Positions 29,626 through 38,047 of a stretch of 64,000 nt of DNA are shown one piece after another (the stretch's first letter is position 1; each line of letters opens with the position of its first letter). This DNA comes from a virus. The DNA is taken from IMG/VR virus record IMGVR_UViG_3300032315_001604, positions 1-64,000 of that record; one strand, written 5' to 3'. The position numbers and the translations under genes were made by a program. The notes beneath the pieces are model-generated. The model saw only the letters and a program-made list of their open reading frames with translations, searched no databases and was not told the origin of the DNA.

Positions 29626-30631
29626 ACACGTTGATGTTATCGTCGGTCTTGCTTGGGGGGATGAAGGCAAGGGTAAAATCTCAAGTGCAATGGCGAAAGA
29701 CTATGATATGGTCTGTCGTTGGAATGGTGGACCAAATGCTGGTCATACTGTTTATTTGGATGGTAAAAAATATAAAACTCATCTGATTCCTTCTGGTGTT
29801 TTTCATGGAAAGAAATCTGTTATTGGTCCAAACTGTGTTTTGAATATCGATAAATTTCTCAAAGAAATTGAATATTTAAAACAAAATGGTTTTGATACAT
29901 CTTTGGTCAAAGTTCATCCAAATGTTCATGTGATTACAGATGCACACATTGAATATGATTTAAAACATTTGAAACCCAAACTTGGAACTACTGGTCAAGG
30001 TATTGCTCCTTGCTATGCAGATAAAGCAAATCGTGTTGGTATTCAAATTAGAAATATGAGTTTTGCTCCTTTGAAAGATTTTATTTGGGATGGAAAATTA
30101 GAAGGAAAAATTCTTTGTGAAGGTGCTCAAAGTATCTGGTTGGATATCAATTATGGCGATTATCCTTATGTTACAAGTTCTGAAACATTTCCTCACAATG
30201 CTTGTTCGCTAGGATTTTCTCCCAAGAAAATTCGTGACATTATCGGCGTGGCAAAAATTTACGATACCAAAAGTGGTGTCGATCCTCTGTTTCCAGAATG
30301 TCTTTGGAATGATGCAAGACTCAATCAACTAATTGAACTTGGGGGAGAGTTTGGATCTACGACAGGTAGAAAGCGAATTGTAAATTGGTTAAACTTTGGA
30401 AGATTAAACAATGCTATTAATCTTTCAGGTTCAACCAAAGTAATCATCAATAAATGTGATGTGTTTGAAAAGGTTGGAATCTTCAGAATCAATAATTTTC
30501 ATGAAACATCTTTGGAAACAAATTCTTTTGATCAACTAAAAGATATCATTAAGAAGTCTTTGGTAAATCAAAACATCAACGGATTAAAGCCAAACAATAT
30601 TATTTTCTCTGGTGATCAGACGCATATTTAA
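29618..30631 (+). CDS. purA: Adenylosuccinate synthetase family protein (PurA/PurZ)
   Basis: The 337-residue protein is shorter than bacterial PurA (about 430) and near the length of archaeal PurA and phage PurZ. Visible motifs are WGDEGKGK (catalytic Asp15), GPNAGHT (His43), LGTTGQGIAPCYADK, EGAQSIWLDINYGDYPYVTS, STTGRKR (aspartate loop) and NKCDVF (GTP base recognition). The Asp is kept, whereas classical PurZ is reported to replace it. The reaction is therefore most likely IMP + Asp + GTP to adenylosuccinate; use of dGMP, as in the PurZ0 type, is not excluded. It pairs functionally with GMP reductase at 6948. Confidence 0.88.
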   Translation: MIKHVDVIVGLAWGDEGKGKISSAMAKDYDMVCRWNGGPNAGHTVYLDGKKYKTHLIPSGVFHGKKSVIGPNCVLNIDKFLKEIEYLKQNGFDTSLVKVHPNVHVITDAHIEYDLKHLKPKLGTTGQGIAPCYADKANRVGIQIRNMSFAPLKDFIWDGKLEGKILCEGAQSIWLDINYGDYPYVTSSETFPHNACSLGFSPKKIRDIIGVAKIYDTKSGVDPLFPECLWNDARLNQLIELGGEFGSTTGRKRIVNWLNFGRLNNAINLSGSTKVIINKCDVFEKVGIFRINNFHETSLETNSFDQLKDIIKKSLVNQNINGLKPNNIIFSGDQTHI

Positions 30632-30964
30632 CTATTTTGCAAACTTTTGTGCTATTTTATCTTGTATTGATGCACTCATATCTACGAATGTAGATTCTTT
30701 TGCAAAATCAAATAAAAGTCTTTGAATTAACATATATTTTTGGTCTAAATCTTCTGGAGATAGTGAATATTTTTCGGAAAAATGTTTTAATACATCAGGA
30801 TTTTTTAATGCTTTATCAACAAATTCGTATAAAAAATTGGATATAAGTACATCTAATTTATCAGCTTCTTCAAAGCGAAAATTTTGATAGCTAGACATAA
30901 CAGAAGGATTCGAAATATCTTCGTTATAAATATTTTCCAATAAAATTTGATCTTTACTTTTCAT
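30632..30964 (-). CDS. Putative internal head protein
   Basis: The 110-residue product has a leader MKSKDQILLENIYNED, close to those at 5116 and 54752. The remainder is helical (VLISNFLYEFVDKALKNPDV). It is convergent with and directly abuts the purA stop. TAAGTATAACATA, a late-box variant, lies before its start on the minus strand. Confidence 0.75.
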   Translation of the reverse strand: MKSKDQILLENIYNEDISNPSVMSSYQNFRFEEADKLDVLISNFLYEFVDKALKNPDVLKHFSEKYSLSPEDLDQKYMLIQRLLFDFAKESTFVDMSASIQDKIAQKFAK

Positions 30965-31007
30965 TATGTTATACTTACATTAGTTTTCATCAATTTAAAA
31001 GATAAAT

Positions 31008-31196
31008 ATGAATATAGTGAACGTGGCAAATACTTCTTTATATAAAGAATTCTTGGCAATGAAAGAAGAAGTCATGAAGCACAAGTGGTATGAATCCGAA
31101 AAAGCAGGATGTGATATCGGCTTCGCAAGAGCAGTGATTGATTGGACAATGAGGTTTAAAACTCAGTGGATTAAAAATAGAAAAAAGAAAAATTAA
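31008..31196 (+). CDS. Conserved small phage protein
   Basis: The 62-residue product contains EVMKHKWYESEKAGCDIGFA followed by RAVIDWTMRFKTQWIK. The pattern KHKWYxSExxGxDxGxxxAxxDW is common in phages of marine and freshwater origin; the function is unknown. TAAATA overlaps the start codon. Confidence 0.75.
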   Translation: MNIVNVANTSLYKEFLAMKEEVMKHKWYESEKAGCDIGFARAVIDWTMRFKTQWIKNRKKKN

Positions 31197-31202
31197 AAAT
31201 CC

Positions 31203-31230
31203 TTGTATAATTTTTAAAATCTGTCATAAT
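31203..31230 (+). promoter_or_regulatory. Sigma70-like promoter for outer-membrane protein
   Basis: TTGTAT (31203-31208), a 16-base spacer and CATAAT (31225-31230) lie 8 bases before ATG 31239. Confidence 0.65.
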
Positions 31231-31238
31231 TATAGTCT

Positions 31239-31772
31239 ATGGTTAAAACATATATCAAACTAATGGTAGTTGGACTCTTCGCTTTGACATCTACTGTCAT
31301 GGCTGGTTCTGACTTTAAATCAAACAAAGAAGTCGTTGTTAACGATTGTCGCTTCCGCAACAATGAGTTGCAACTCGACCTCTTTGGTTCTGGTGCGTTT
31401 TATCAACAAGGACAACCTCTTTGGGGTGGCGGTGTAGGCTTGAACTACTTCTTCCTCAAATATGTTGGTCTTGGTGTTGAACAAACCTTGGCAGGACGCG
31501 AAGAAGGTGGAACCGAATGGGGAACTTTCGGAAACTTTTTCCTTCGCTATCCTATTTGCTCTTGGAATATTGCTCCTTATGCTATCGCTGGCCTTGGAGC
31601 CGTTTATTCTAATGGCAGAGAAGGAACTCTTGCTGGAACAGTTGGTGGCGGTATCGAATATCGTATCACCGACAATATCGGTATCTTTACTGATGCTCGC
31701 TGGCTTTATAACACCAGCAACGGCAACAGCGGAGCAGTTCTTGCTCGTACTGGTATCAAGTTTGCTTTTTAA
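31239..31772 (+). CDS. Outer-membrane beta-barrel protein
   Basis: The 177-residue protein has a signal peptide (YIKLMVVGLFALTSTVMAG, cut near residue 23). The mature part is beta strands with alternating hydrophobic residues (GGGVGLNYFFLKYVGLGVEQ), and it ends in phenylalanine (TGIKFAF), the usual barrel-assembly signal. This implies a Gram-negative host. It may block receptors or superinfection, or alter the envelope; that is inference. Codon choice is GC-richer than surrounding genes. Confidence 0.85.
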   Translation: MVKTYIKLMVVGLFALTSTVMAGSDFKSNKEVVVNDCRFRNNELQLDLFGSGAFYQQGQPLWGGGVGLNYFFLKYVGLGVEQTLAGREEGGTEWGTFGNFFLRYPICSWNIAPYAIAGLGAVYSNGREGTLAGTVGGGIEYRITDNIGIFTDARWLYNTSNGNSGAVLARTGIKFAF

Positions 31773-31786
31773 TTAAAGTAACTTTA

Positions 31787-31857
31787 TGGCTCGTAGTGTA
31801 ACGGTAACACCAGAGAATTTGGATCTCTTATTCATAGTTCGAATCTATGCGAGCCAG
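31787..31857 (+). tRNA. tRNA-Gln (anticodon TTG)
   Basis: The acceptor TGGCTCG/CGAGCCA is perfect, stem AGAGA/TCTCT encloses ATTTGGA and the T-loop is TTCGAAT. CCA is not encoded. Confidence 0.92.
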
Positions 31858-31861
31858 TTTT

Positions 31862-31944
31862 GGGTAAGCGGTAACGTTGGAGAGTTACTTCAGACTGTAA
31901 ATCTGACGCCATTGGCTTAGTAGGTTCGAATCCTACCTTACCCA
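31862..31944 (+). tRNA. tRNA-Tyr (anticodon GTA)
   Basis: The acceptor GGGTAAG/CTTACCC and stem TCAGA/TCTGA are perfect, with loop CTGTAAA and a class II variable arm (GCC ATT GGC). CCA is not encoded. Confidence 0.93.
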
Positions 31945-31964
31945 CTTTCTTTGAAAATTTTAAA

Positions 31965-32057
31965 AGTCCTATAGTTTAACGGTAAAACAGCACTCTTATA
32001 CAGTGTAAGCTGGGCGACTCTGGCGTGATGAAGGTTCGAATCCTTCTAGGACTACCA
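31965..32057 (+). tRNA. tRNA with TAT anticodon (Ile) and long variable region
   Basis: The acceptor AGTCCTA/TAGGACT is perfect, stem GCACT/AGTGT encloses CTTATAC, the T-arm is GAAGG TTCGAAT CCTTC and CCA is encoded. The variable region is 23 bases, which is abnormal for Ile. Confidence 0.82.
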
Positions 32058-32094
32058 TTTATATGTAGTTGTATATCCTCTGTATTTTTATAAG

Positions 32095-32100
32095 TAAATA
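32095..32100 (+). promoter_or_regulatory. Late-type promoter box
   Basis: TAAATA (in AAGTAAATA) lies 4 bases before ATG 32105. Confidence 0.5.
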
Positions 32101-32104
32101 TAAT

Positions 32105-33565
32105 ATGTCCGAATTGGAAGACAGCATTATAGATTTATATAGAGAAGCATTAAATTCTAAAAATAATAACAAAGAAGATTTGATTAAAGAAGTATCAAAT
32201 TCTGTCGAATTGTTAAAAAACGATATTGTTGTCGAACAAAAAGATTCCAACGATCCTCTGGAAAAATTTCTTTTTAAACTTACAGGTATTTTAAAAGAAA
32301 ATAAAAAAAGTGAAGAACCTTCATTGATTGAAGAAATAACAGAAACATTTGAAATTCAAGAGGATACAACTGTTAAAAAAATAAAAGAAGAAAAAACCAA
32401 AAATGTTTCTGAAGATATTGAAGAAAAAAACGATCCATTAGAAAATTTTCTTTTCAAACTCAATGATATTTTAGTCACAAAGAAAAACGAAACAGTTAAA
32501 AACTCTGCTTTAAATTTAATTGAGCAATTAAAAAACAAAGAAGACGAACCTAAAAAAATAGAAATAGAACAAAAACCAAAAGAAGTTCCTTTACCTCCTC
32601 AACCAGAATTGGGACAAGTTCCGAATGTTACACCACCGCTTGATGTTCTTAAAAAAAGAGCTAAACCCTTACCTAAAAAGAAAAACGATTATGTAAAAGA
32701 ATTAGAAAGTGCAGACAAAGATTTACCAAAAATACCAAAAGAATCGGAACAGCAAAAAACAATAAAAGAAGAAGTTCAAAAACACATTAAAGAATTTTTA
32801 GGCAAATACAGAAATGGTGTAGTTGCTGAAGGTGGTGGTGGTGATGGAAATTTTTCTACCGAATTTAAAAACGGTGGAACAATGAATGGAGATTTAAATG
32901 TTTTAGGTCAATATCTCTCAGGTGGCGTTGATCTTGCAACTATTTTTAGTGGAGGTGGTGGGGGTTCCAGTGACAGATTAATAGCAGGATTACAACAATT
33001 AATTTTAAATTCAGATGGAACTTTAACATTTCCTGATGACACAATTCGCACATCTGATGGAAAACTTTTATCAATTGAAGCGGAAACTTTAGCACTATCA
33101 GCATTTACAAAAATAGCATTATCTGGAAATGCATTTTATGCATATGATTCAAATGGAAATGCAATAACATTTGATACTATAGATAACGAAATTGTTTTAA
33201 CAACACAAGGAACAAACAGTTGGACGTTTGGTGATGATGGAAAACTTTCAGGACCAAATAATATTTTAGAGATTAATGGAAATTTAAATACATCCAACAA
33301 AATACTTTCTGGTGGTGTAGATCTTGCAAATATATTTTTAACCCAAGTTGTTTCATCAACGTTTTTACCAAATGTTAGACAATTTGATTATGTACAAATT
33401 AATGAGAATAGTTATTCTTATTGTGGGAGCGCACCATACGGATCTTTAACTTCTGATAGTACATGGACTATTAAGCGTTTATTGTTTACAAGCGTGGGAA
33501 CATTTCTTTCTGGTGGTACAGTTTACAATTCTGTTTGGAATAATAGATATTCTTATAGTTACTAA
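32105..33565 (+). CDS. Tail-fibre-like structural protein
   Basis: In this 486-residue protein, residues 1-230 are charged and helical, with a twice-repeated module (NDPLEKFLFKLTGILKE and NDPLENFLFKLNDILVT). A proline-rich linker follows (PKEVPLPPQPELGQVP). The C-terminal half is beta-rich and glycine-rich with NGDLNVLGQYLSGGVDLATI repeated as ING.LN.....LSGGVDLANI, typical of phage fibres. ATG 32105 is selected by the late-type box and because 32069 lies against the tRNA. Confidence 0.78.
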   Translation: MSELEDSIIDLYREALNSKNNNKEDLIKEVSNSVELLKNDIVVEQKDSNDPLEKFLFKLTGILKENKKSEEPSLIEEITETFEIQEDTTVKKIKEEKTKNVSEDIEEKNDPLENFLFKLNDILVTKKNETVKNSALNLIEQLKNKEDEPKKIEIEQKPKEVPLPPQPELGQVPNVTPPLDVLKKRAKPLPKKKNDYVKELESADKDLPKIPKESEQQKTIKEEVQKHIKEFLGKYRNGVVAEGGGGDGNFSTEFKNGGTMNGDLNVLGQYLSGGVDLATIFSGGGGGSSDRLIAGLQQLILNSDGTLTFPDDTIRTSDGKLLSIEAETLALSAFTKIALSGNAFYAYDSNGNAITFDTIDNEIVLTTQGTNSWTFGDDGKLSGPNNILEINGNLNTSNKILSGGVDLANIFLTQVVSSTFLPNVRQFDYVQINENSYSYCGSAPYGSLTSDSTWTIKRLLFTSVGTFLSGGTVYNSVWNNRYSYSY

Positions 33566-33567
33566 AT

Positions 33568-35442
33568 ATGGCAATTATCAATGCAGCAAACAATGGAAAT
33601 TGGTCAAATAGTAATACTTGGCCAAGCGGAATATTTCCTACCGTTTTAGACGATGTATATGCAAACAATCGAACAATTTACATTGATCAAAATATATCAG
33701 TATATAGTCTCAATACTACAGCGGGTACTGGAGGAACGGCTGGTGGTAGGTTTTATGCAAATCAAGGTGATAGAATTATAAATGCAAATATAATTCAAGC
33801 AGGGACTACATATTGTGTCACAGTAACAGGAACAGGTACTAGAACAATTTCCTCACAATTCATAGAAGGATCTGACACTACAAATACTACTGCTGCTATT
33901 TTAATACAAGGGACATCTACAGCATTACCAAATGTTGTTACTTATGGGAGCGCAGTTGGTGGTTTGGCATCAGGCGGTGGTGCTACTAGTACACCATCAG
34001 CAATAACAATTGAAGGTGGTATTTTAACTCATTATGGGTTTGTTTCTGGTGGAGGTGGACAAGCAACTACAAGAAGTACTGGTATTAAAATATACCAAGC
34101 AGCAAGCAGTACAATACCAGTTTCGGCTATTATATATGGAAATGTTAAAGGTGGTACAAATCCAATATGTACTGGTATAACCTGTGAGTTTTCTCCTGCT
34201 GCTACGACACTTTCAAGTTGTTTGATTTCGATATATGGAAACCTTTCAGGTGGAGATAGTTTATTAACCGCAACAACAAATAATGCAGGTTTATATACCA
34301 ACACAACAATCCATACAGAAGTTTCAGGAAACATACACGGAGGATCTGGTTTTTCTTATACAAATGGTGGTATTGTTGGATTTGCTACAACAACCCTTGA
34401 TGTTAATATTGTTGGAAATGTTTATAATCATAATAGTTTTGGTTTTTGTCCAGGAATATCTTATTCAAGCACTTCGGGTAATATTAATATAACTGGAGAT
34501 GTTGTTTGTCTTGATTCATTTGGTGGCGTTCCTGCTACAAATAGTATTAATAGCTATGCAATTTATCAAAATGGTGGTACAGCTTTAAATATTCTTGGTA
34601 ATGTTTATGGTTGTCGAGGTCTTGTAGGTTTTGCTAATGGTGGAATTTATTTAGATTCAACTAATGTTACAAGTATAACAGGGAATGTTTATGGAGGAAA
34701 TACTGGTAACTCTTATGGGATTTATGTTGCGGACAGTCCGAATATAGTTAACATATATGGTAATGTTTATGGGAATACTGTAGGTAGAGGGGTTGGTGGT
34801 CATGGCATATATATTAATTCGGGAACAGCAAGAGTAAACATTTATGGATCTGCTATAGGTTCAGAAAATGACAATACATCTTGGGGAGTAAGAAATAACA
34901 GTACTGGTGTAGTATATGCCAAAAGAGTTGTAGCTAATTCATTTGGCGTGGGATCGGGAGGAGTGTCCGACAACCCAAATTATGGTGTTGGGAGTGATAG
35001 CATTAGTGGTAGAAATCTTGTTGAAGAGTTGGTTTTTGGACCAAGAGGACAAATACCTGTTTTTGGTCCTACTTATATTGTTAAAGAAACTACCAATAGT
35101 GCAACAATACAAACGTTTGATGTTACAAAATCAAACTTTTATCAAGAAAAAAAATTAGTAGATGATACAATAATCAATACATTTTTACCAAAAGTTTCGG
35201 ATGTAAGGTCAAATGTTGTTTATGATTCTTTAACAGGAACTATGATTGTTCCTGCTCCATCTTCGGTTAATTTTGAAATACCTGTAGACAATACACAAGG
35301 TACAGCATACCTAACACCAAACATTTTATGGAATACCCAAACAACAGAATTAACGAGTCTTTCGACAGTTATTGGTTACAGAATGAATAATATTGCAACA
35401 GTTGAAACGGTTGGAAATACGTTAGCATCTTATAATATATAA
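33568..35442 (+). CDS. Large beta-helix-like fibre/adhesin 1
   Basis: The 624-residue protein opens MAIINAANNGNWSNSNTWPS, then GIFPTVLDDVYANNRTIYID, resembling the start of G8-type or polymorphic repeat adhesins. The body is rich in Gly, Thr, Asn and short repeats (NIYGNVYGN, ITGNVYGGNTGN) that suggest a right-handed beta-helix. The C-terminal part (about 545-624) ends with TTELTSLSTVIGYRMNNIAT. It is probably a tail spike or fibre. It is followed by a paralogue two bases later. Confidence 0.78.
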   Translation: MAIINAANNGNWSNSNTWPSGIFPTVLDDVYANNRTIYIDQNISVYSLNTTAGTGGTAGGRFYANQGDRIINANIIQAGTTYCVTVTGTGTRTISSQFIEGSDTTNTTAAILIQGTSTALPNVVTYGSAVGGLASGGGATSTPSAITIEGGILTHYGFVSGGGGQATTRSTGIKIYQAASSTIPVSAIIYGNVKGGTNPICTGITCEFSPAATTLSSCLISIYGNLSGGDSLLTATTNNAGLYTNTTIHTEVSGNIHGGSGFSYTNGGIVGFATTTLDVNIVGNVYNHNSFGFCPGISYSSTSGNINITGDVVCLDSFGGVPATNSINSYAIYQNGGTALNILGNVYGCRGLVGFANGGIYLDSTNVTSITGNVYGGNTGNSYGIYVADSPNIVNIYGNVYGNTVGRGVGGHGIYINSGTARVNIYGSAIGSENDNTSWGVRNNSTGVVYAKRVVANSFGVGSGGVSDNPNYGVGSDSISGRNLVEELVFGPRGQIPVFGPTYIVKETTNSATIQTFDVTKSNFYQEKKLVDDTIINTFLPKVSDVRSNVVYDSLTGTMIVPAPSSVNFEIPVDNTQGTAYLTPNILWNTQTTELTSLSTVIGYRMNNIATVETVGNTLASYNI

Positions 35443-35443
35443 T

Positions 35444-37303
35444 ATGGCAATTATCAATGCAGCAAACAATGGAAATTGGTCAAATAGTAATACTTGGCCA
35501 AGCGGAATATTTCCTACTTCTAATGATGATGTTTATGCTAATACCAGAACTGTTTATATTGATCAAAATATAAATGTCAATAGTCTCAATACTACAGCAG
35601 GTACTGGCGGAACGGCTGGTGGTTTATTTTATAATACAGGCTCAATTTCTATAACAGCAGGTACAATTATGCCAGGAACAACAAACGTATTAACGTTAAC
35701 TGGAAATAATAATATTAATATTCAAAGTAGTTTAATTTCTGGTTCTTACACAACCACCAACACATGGGGTATAATTATGATAGGAGCTTCTCCCGCACCA
35801 ACCGTAACAATTAACAGCTATATTTCAGGGGGTAGTTTTGCGGGTACAACTGGAGGTATTAGACAAGAAGCGGGAAATTTAAACGTATCGGGAACTATAG
35901 TTGGAGGATCCGCAAACTCTACATGTCCCGCTATATACATTATCAATGTAGGAAACTATCCAGTTGTTTTTAATGGTGTTGGTAGTGTTGTAGGAAGTAG
36001 ACGTATACAGCTTGGAGCGGGGATCAACATCACATACGTAGGACAAGAATTTTCAAATAAAAACAGTTCTTTTACATTTACTGGTATTGTGTCTGGTTCT
36101 CCTCTAATTTCAGATCAAAACAACCAAACATCGGCTGCTATGCGTATTAATACAACAATACCTGTGTTTATAAATGGGGATGTTATAGGCGGTTCTGGTG
36201 GATTTTCTACATTCGGTGGTACTATTCAAAATTCAGGTCAAGCTGCTGTTTATATTGAAGGTAATTCGGTTGTAACTTTGAGTGGTAATGTTTATTCGGG
36301 AGTTGCTAATTTATCAGGAAGTTCTTTTGAATCTATTTATGTTCGAGGTCCATCACCCACTCTCAACATTATTGGAAATATTGTCAACGTAGAAACTTTA
36401 GGTACTGGAAATGGTTGTTTGGATTTTGGTAGTACAACGGGTTTTTTTAATCTTACTGGTAATATTATTTCAAGTTCTGGTACAAGAAATGTAGCAAGAG
36501 TTGTTGGAGTTGGTAATACAAATACTTTTACTATGTACGGAAATATTAGTGCAAATCGAAGTATAGGATTGACTATGGCAAATAATAGCACAGTAAATAT
36601 ATATGGTGATGTTTATGCGGGTAATACATCAGGTAGTGGTGGCACTGGATCAGCGGGTATAGTTATATCATCAGGTGCAAGAGGAAAACTTAATGTATAT
36701 GGTACGGTAAATTCAGGAAATGCCAACTTTTCACATGGAATTGGTTATGGTAGTAGTGTAGTAACCTCAATTTATGCTAAAAAATTAAAAGGTGGTGTAT
36801 ATGGTATTGGATCTGGTACAGGTACACCTTTGACATATGCAATTGGAGCGACACAAAACGTTGTTTCGTTGCCAACGATGAATATTGTATGCGAAGAATT
36901 AGAATTTGGAAGATATGGAGCACCACCAGTTTTATTAAATGTTTGTTTTGCTGATAAATCTTTTAATACTATTACTATGCCAGTTACAAGTACAACCGCA
37001 GAAATAAAAACATTAGTCGATCCCAATTTTAATAATATCATGCCATCGGTTTCTGATGTTCGTTTAGAAACAATTTATAGTGCAGGTAACTTAATAGGAA
37101 CTTGCAATATACCACCAATTGAAAATGTTGAATTTAAAGTACCAGTTGACAATAGCTATGGAATAGCCGCACTAACACCCCAATCGATTTGGAACACAAC
37201 TACTACACAATTAACTTCTTTATCGACAAGTATTGGTTATAGACTTAATAATGCTGCAACAGTTGAATCGGTGGGTCAGCAGGTAGCAGCATTTGGTGCA
37301 TAA
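35444..37303 (+). CDS. Large beta-helix-like fibre/adhesin 2
   Basis: The 619-residue paralogue of 33568 has a first ~75 bases identical to it, and the C-terminal domain (TTQLTSLSTSIGYRLNNAAT) is alike, while the middle has diverged. This is a tandem duplication with conserved attachment and cap regions and a variable middle. A late-type box is contained in the short junction. Receptor specificity or a two-fibre assembly is the likely purpose. Confidence 0.78.
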   Translation: MAIINAANNGNWSNSNTWPSGIFPTSNDDVYANTRTVYIDQNINVNSLNTTAGTGGTAGGLFYNTGSISITAGTIMPGTTNVLTLTGNNNINIQSSLISGSYTTTNTWGIIMIGASPAPTVTINSYISGGSFAGTTGGIRQEAGNLNVSGTIVGGSANSTCPAIYIINVGNYPVVFNGVGSVVGSRRIQLGAGINITYVGQEFSNKNSSFTFTGIVSGSPLISDQNNQTSAAMRINTTIPVFINGDVIGGSGGFSTFGGTIQNSGQAAVYIEGNSVVTLSGNVYSGVANLSGSSFESIYVRGPSPTLNIIGNIVNVETLGTGNGCLDFGSTTGFFNLTGNIISSSGTRNVARVVGVGNTNTFTMYGNISANRSIGLTMANNSTVNIYGDVYAGNTSGSGGTGSAGIVISSGARGKLNVYGTVNSGNANFSHGIGYGSSVVTSIYAKKLKGGVYGIGSGTGTPLTYAIGATQNVVSLPTMNIVCEELEFGRYGAPPVLLNVCFADKSFNTITMPVTSTTAEIKTLVDPNFNNIMPSVSDVRLETIYSAGNLIGTCNIPPIENVEFKVPVDNSYGIAALTPQSIWNTTTTQLTSLSTSIGYRLNNAATVESVGQQVAAFGA

Positions 37304-37306
37304 ATA
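37301..37306 (+). promoter_or_regulatory. Late-type promoter box
   Basis: TAAATA overlaps the stop of the previous gene, 5 bases before ATG 37312. Confidence 0.45.
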
Positions 37307-37311
37307 ATTAT

Positions 37312-37497
37312 ATGGAAATTATAAGCGTAGAGGTTTTTATAACCAAACAATATATGTTTAAAAAAAATGATGTAAATTATAGTTGTCTTGTAGAAATAAA
37401 AAATAATCAAATAGCAAATATATCCATTACTTGCAGTAATGGATTAAACGTTGAACAAAATATTACAGAAGAAATTAAAAATTTAATATCTATTTAA
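37312..37497 (+). CDS. Small protein after fibre genes
   Basis: The 61-residue product (MEIISVEVFITKQYMFKKND...) is beta-rich. It follows fibre 2 by 8 bases and shares the late-type signal, so a small virion-associated role is possible. No family is recognised. Confidence 0.6.
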   Translation: MEIISVEVFITKQYMFKKNDVNYSCLVEIKNNQIANISITCSNGLNVEQNITEEIKNLISI

Positions 37498-37505
37498 ATT
37501 TTTTC

Positions 37506-37532
37506 TTGATGTTTTGTTTTTTTTATTATAAT
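37506..37532 (+). promoter_or_regulatory. Sigma70-like promoter for tRNAs
   Basis: TTGATG (37506-37511), a 15-base spacer and TATAAT (37527-37532) lie 11 bases before tRNA-Val. Confidence 0.65.
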
Positions 37533-37543
37533 ATATCAAGTAT

Positions 37544-37618
37544 GCACAGTTAGCTCAGTGGTAGAGCGGTACGTTTACACCGTATTGGTCGGGGGTTCGA
37601 ATCCCTCACTGTGTACCA
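37544..37618 (+). tRNA. tRNA-Val (anticodon TAC)
   Basis: The acceptor GCACAGT/ACTGTGT has one G-U pair, stem GTACG/CGTAT encloses TTTACAC and the T-loop is TTCGAAT. CCA is encoded. Confidence 0.93.
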
Positions 37619-37620
37619 TA

Positions 37621-37691
37621 GGGGGATTAGTTAAGTGGTATAACTCCTGATTTGCATTCAGGTGTCACCAGTTCGACTCTGGTATCCTCCA
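37621..37691 (+). tRNA. tRNA-Ala (anticodon TGC)
   Basis: The acceptor GGGGGAT/ATCCTCC includes the G3-U70 alanine identity pair. Stem CCTGA/TCAGG encloses TTTGCAT. CCA is not encoded. Confidence 0.93.
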
Positions 37692-37697
37692 TTTTTC

Positions 37698-37725
37698 TTG
37701 TTATATTTTAAAATTCTGTTAGAAT
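37698..37725 (+). promoter_or_regulatory. Sigma70-like promoter
   Basis: TTGTTA (37698-37703), a 16-base spacer and TAGAAT (37720-37725) lie 6 bases before ATG 37732. Confidence 0.7.
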
Positions 37726-37731
37726 CAAAAA

Positions 37732-37998
37732 ATGCAAACTTATATTACAGAATTTTTTGGAATTCTAATGATGCTTAGTTTTATGCTTTGTTATATTCCA
37801 CAAATTGTTAAAATATTCAAAAATCGATCATCAAATGATGTGTCATTAATGCTGATTTTGATGTCTATTGTTGGTTATATATCTGGTATGATTTATATGT
37901 TCTTAACAAGATTTGGAATTTGGTGGTTTATGAATTATTGTGTGGGATTGATCATGTGTAGCATTTTAGTCTATGCGTGGTTTAAATTTAAAAAATGA
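37732..37998 (+). CDS. SemiSWEET / PQ-loop family transporter
   Basis: The 88-residue protein has three membrane helices (about 8-24, 37-57, 64-84) and the PQ-loop signature LCYIPQIVKIFKNRSSNDVS. This is the size and topology of bacterial SemiSWEETs, which act as dimers to move sugars. A phage copy would be an auxiliary transport gene placed in the host membrane. It has a private, near-leaderless promoter and follows two tRNAs. The substrate is unknown. Confidence 0.82.
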   Translation: MQTYITEFFGILMMLSFMLCYIPQIVKIFKNRSSNDVSLMLILMSIVGYISGMIYMFLTRFGIWWFMNYCVGLIMCSILVYAWFKFKK

Positions 37999-38010
37999 AT
38001 AATATTTAAT

Positions 38011-38038
38011 TTGCGTTTAAATTTTTTTCTGTTATATT
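38011..38038 (+). promoter_or_regulatory. Sigma70-like promoter
   Basis: TTGCGT (38011-38016), a 16-base spacer and TATATT (38033-38038) lie 9 bases before ATG 38048. Confidence 0.65.
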
Positions 38039-38047
38039 TTAAATACT

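Noticed and set aside
29618-30631. Firm assignment as PurZ (2-aminoadenine synthesis)
   Set aside because: The catalytic Asp is retained and no other Z-pathway gene is visible in the window, so PurA is the safer call.
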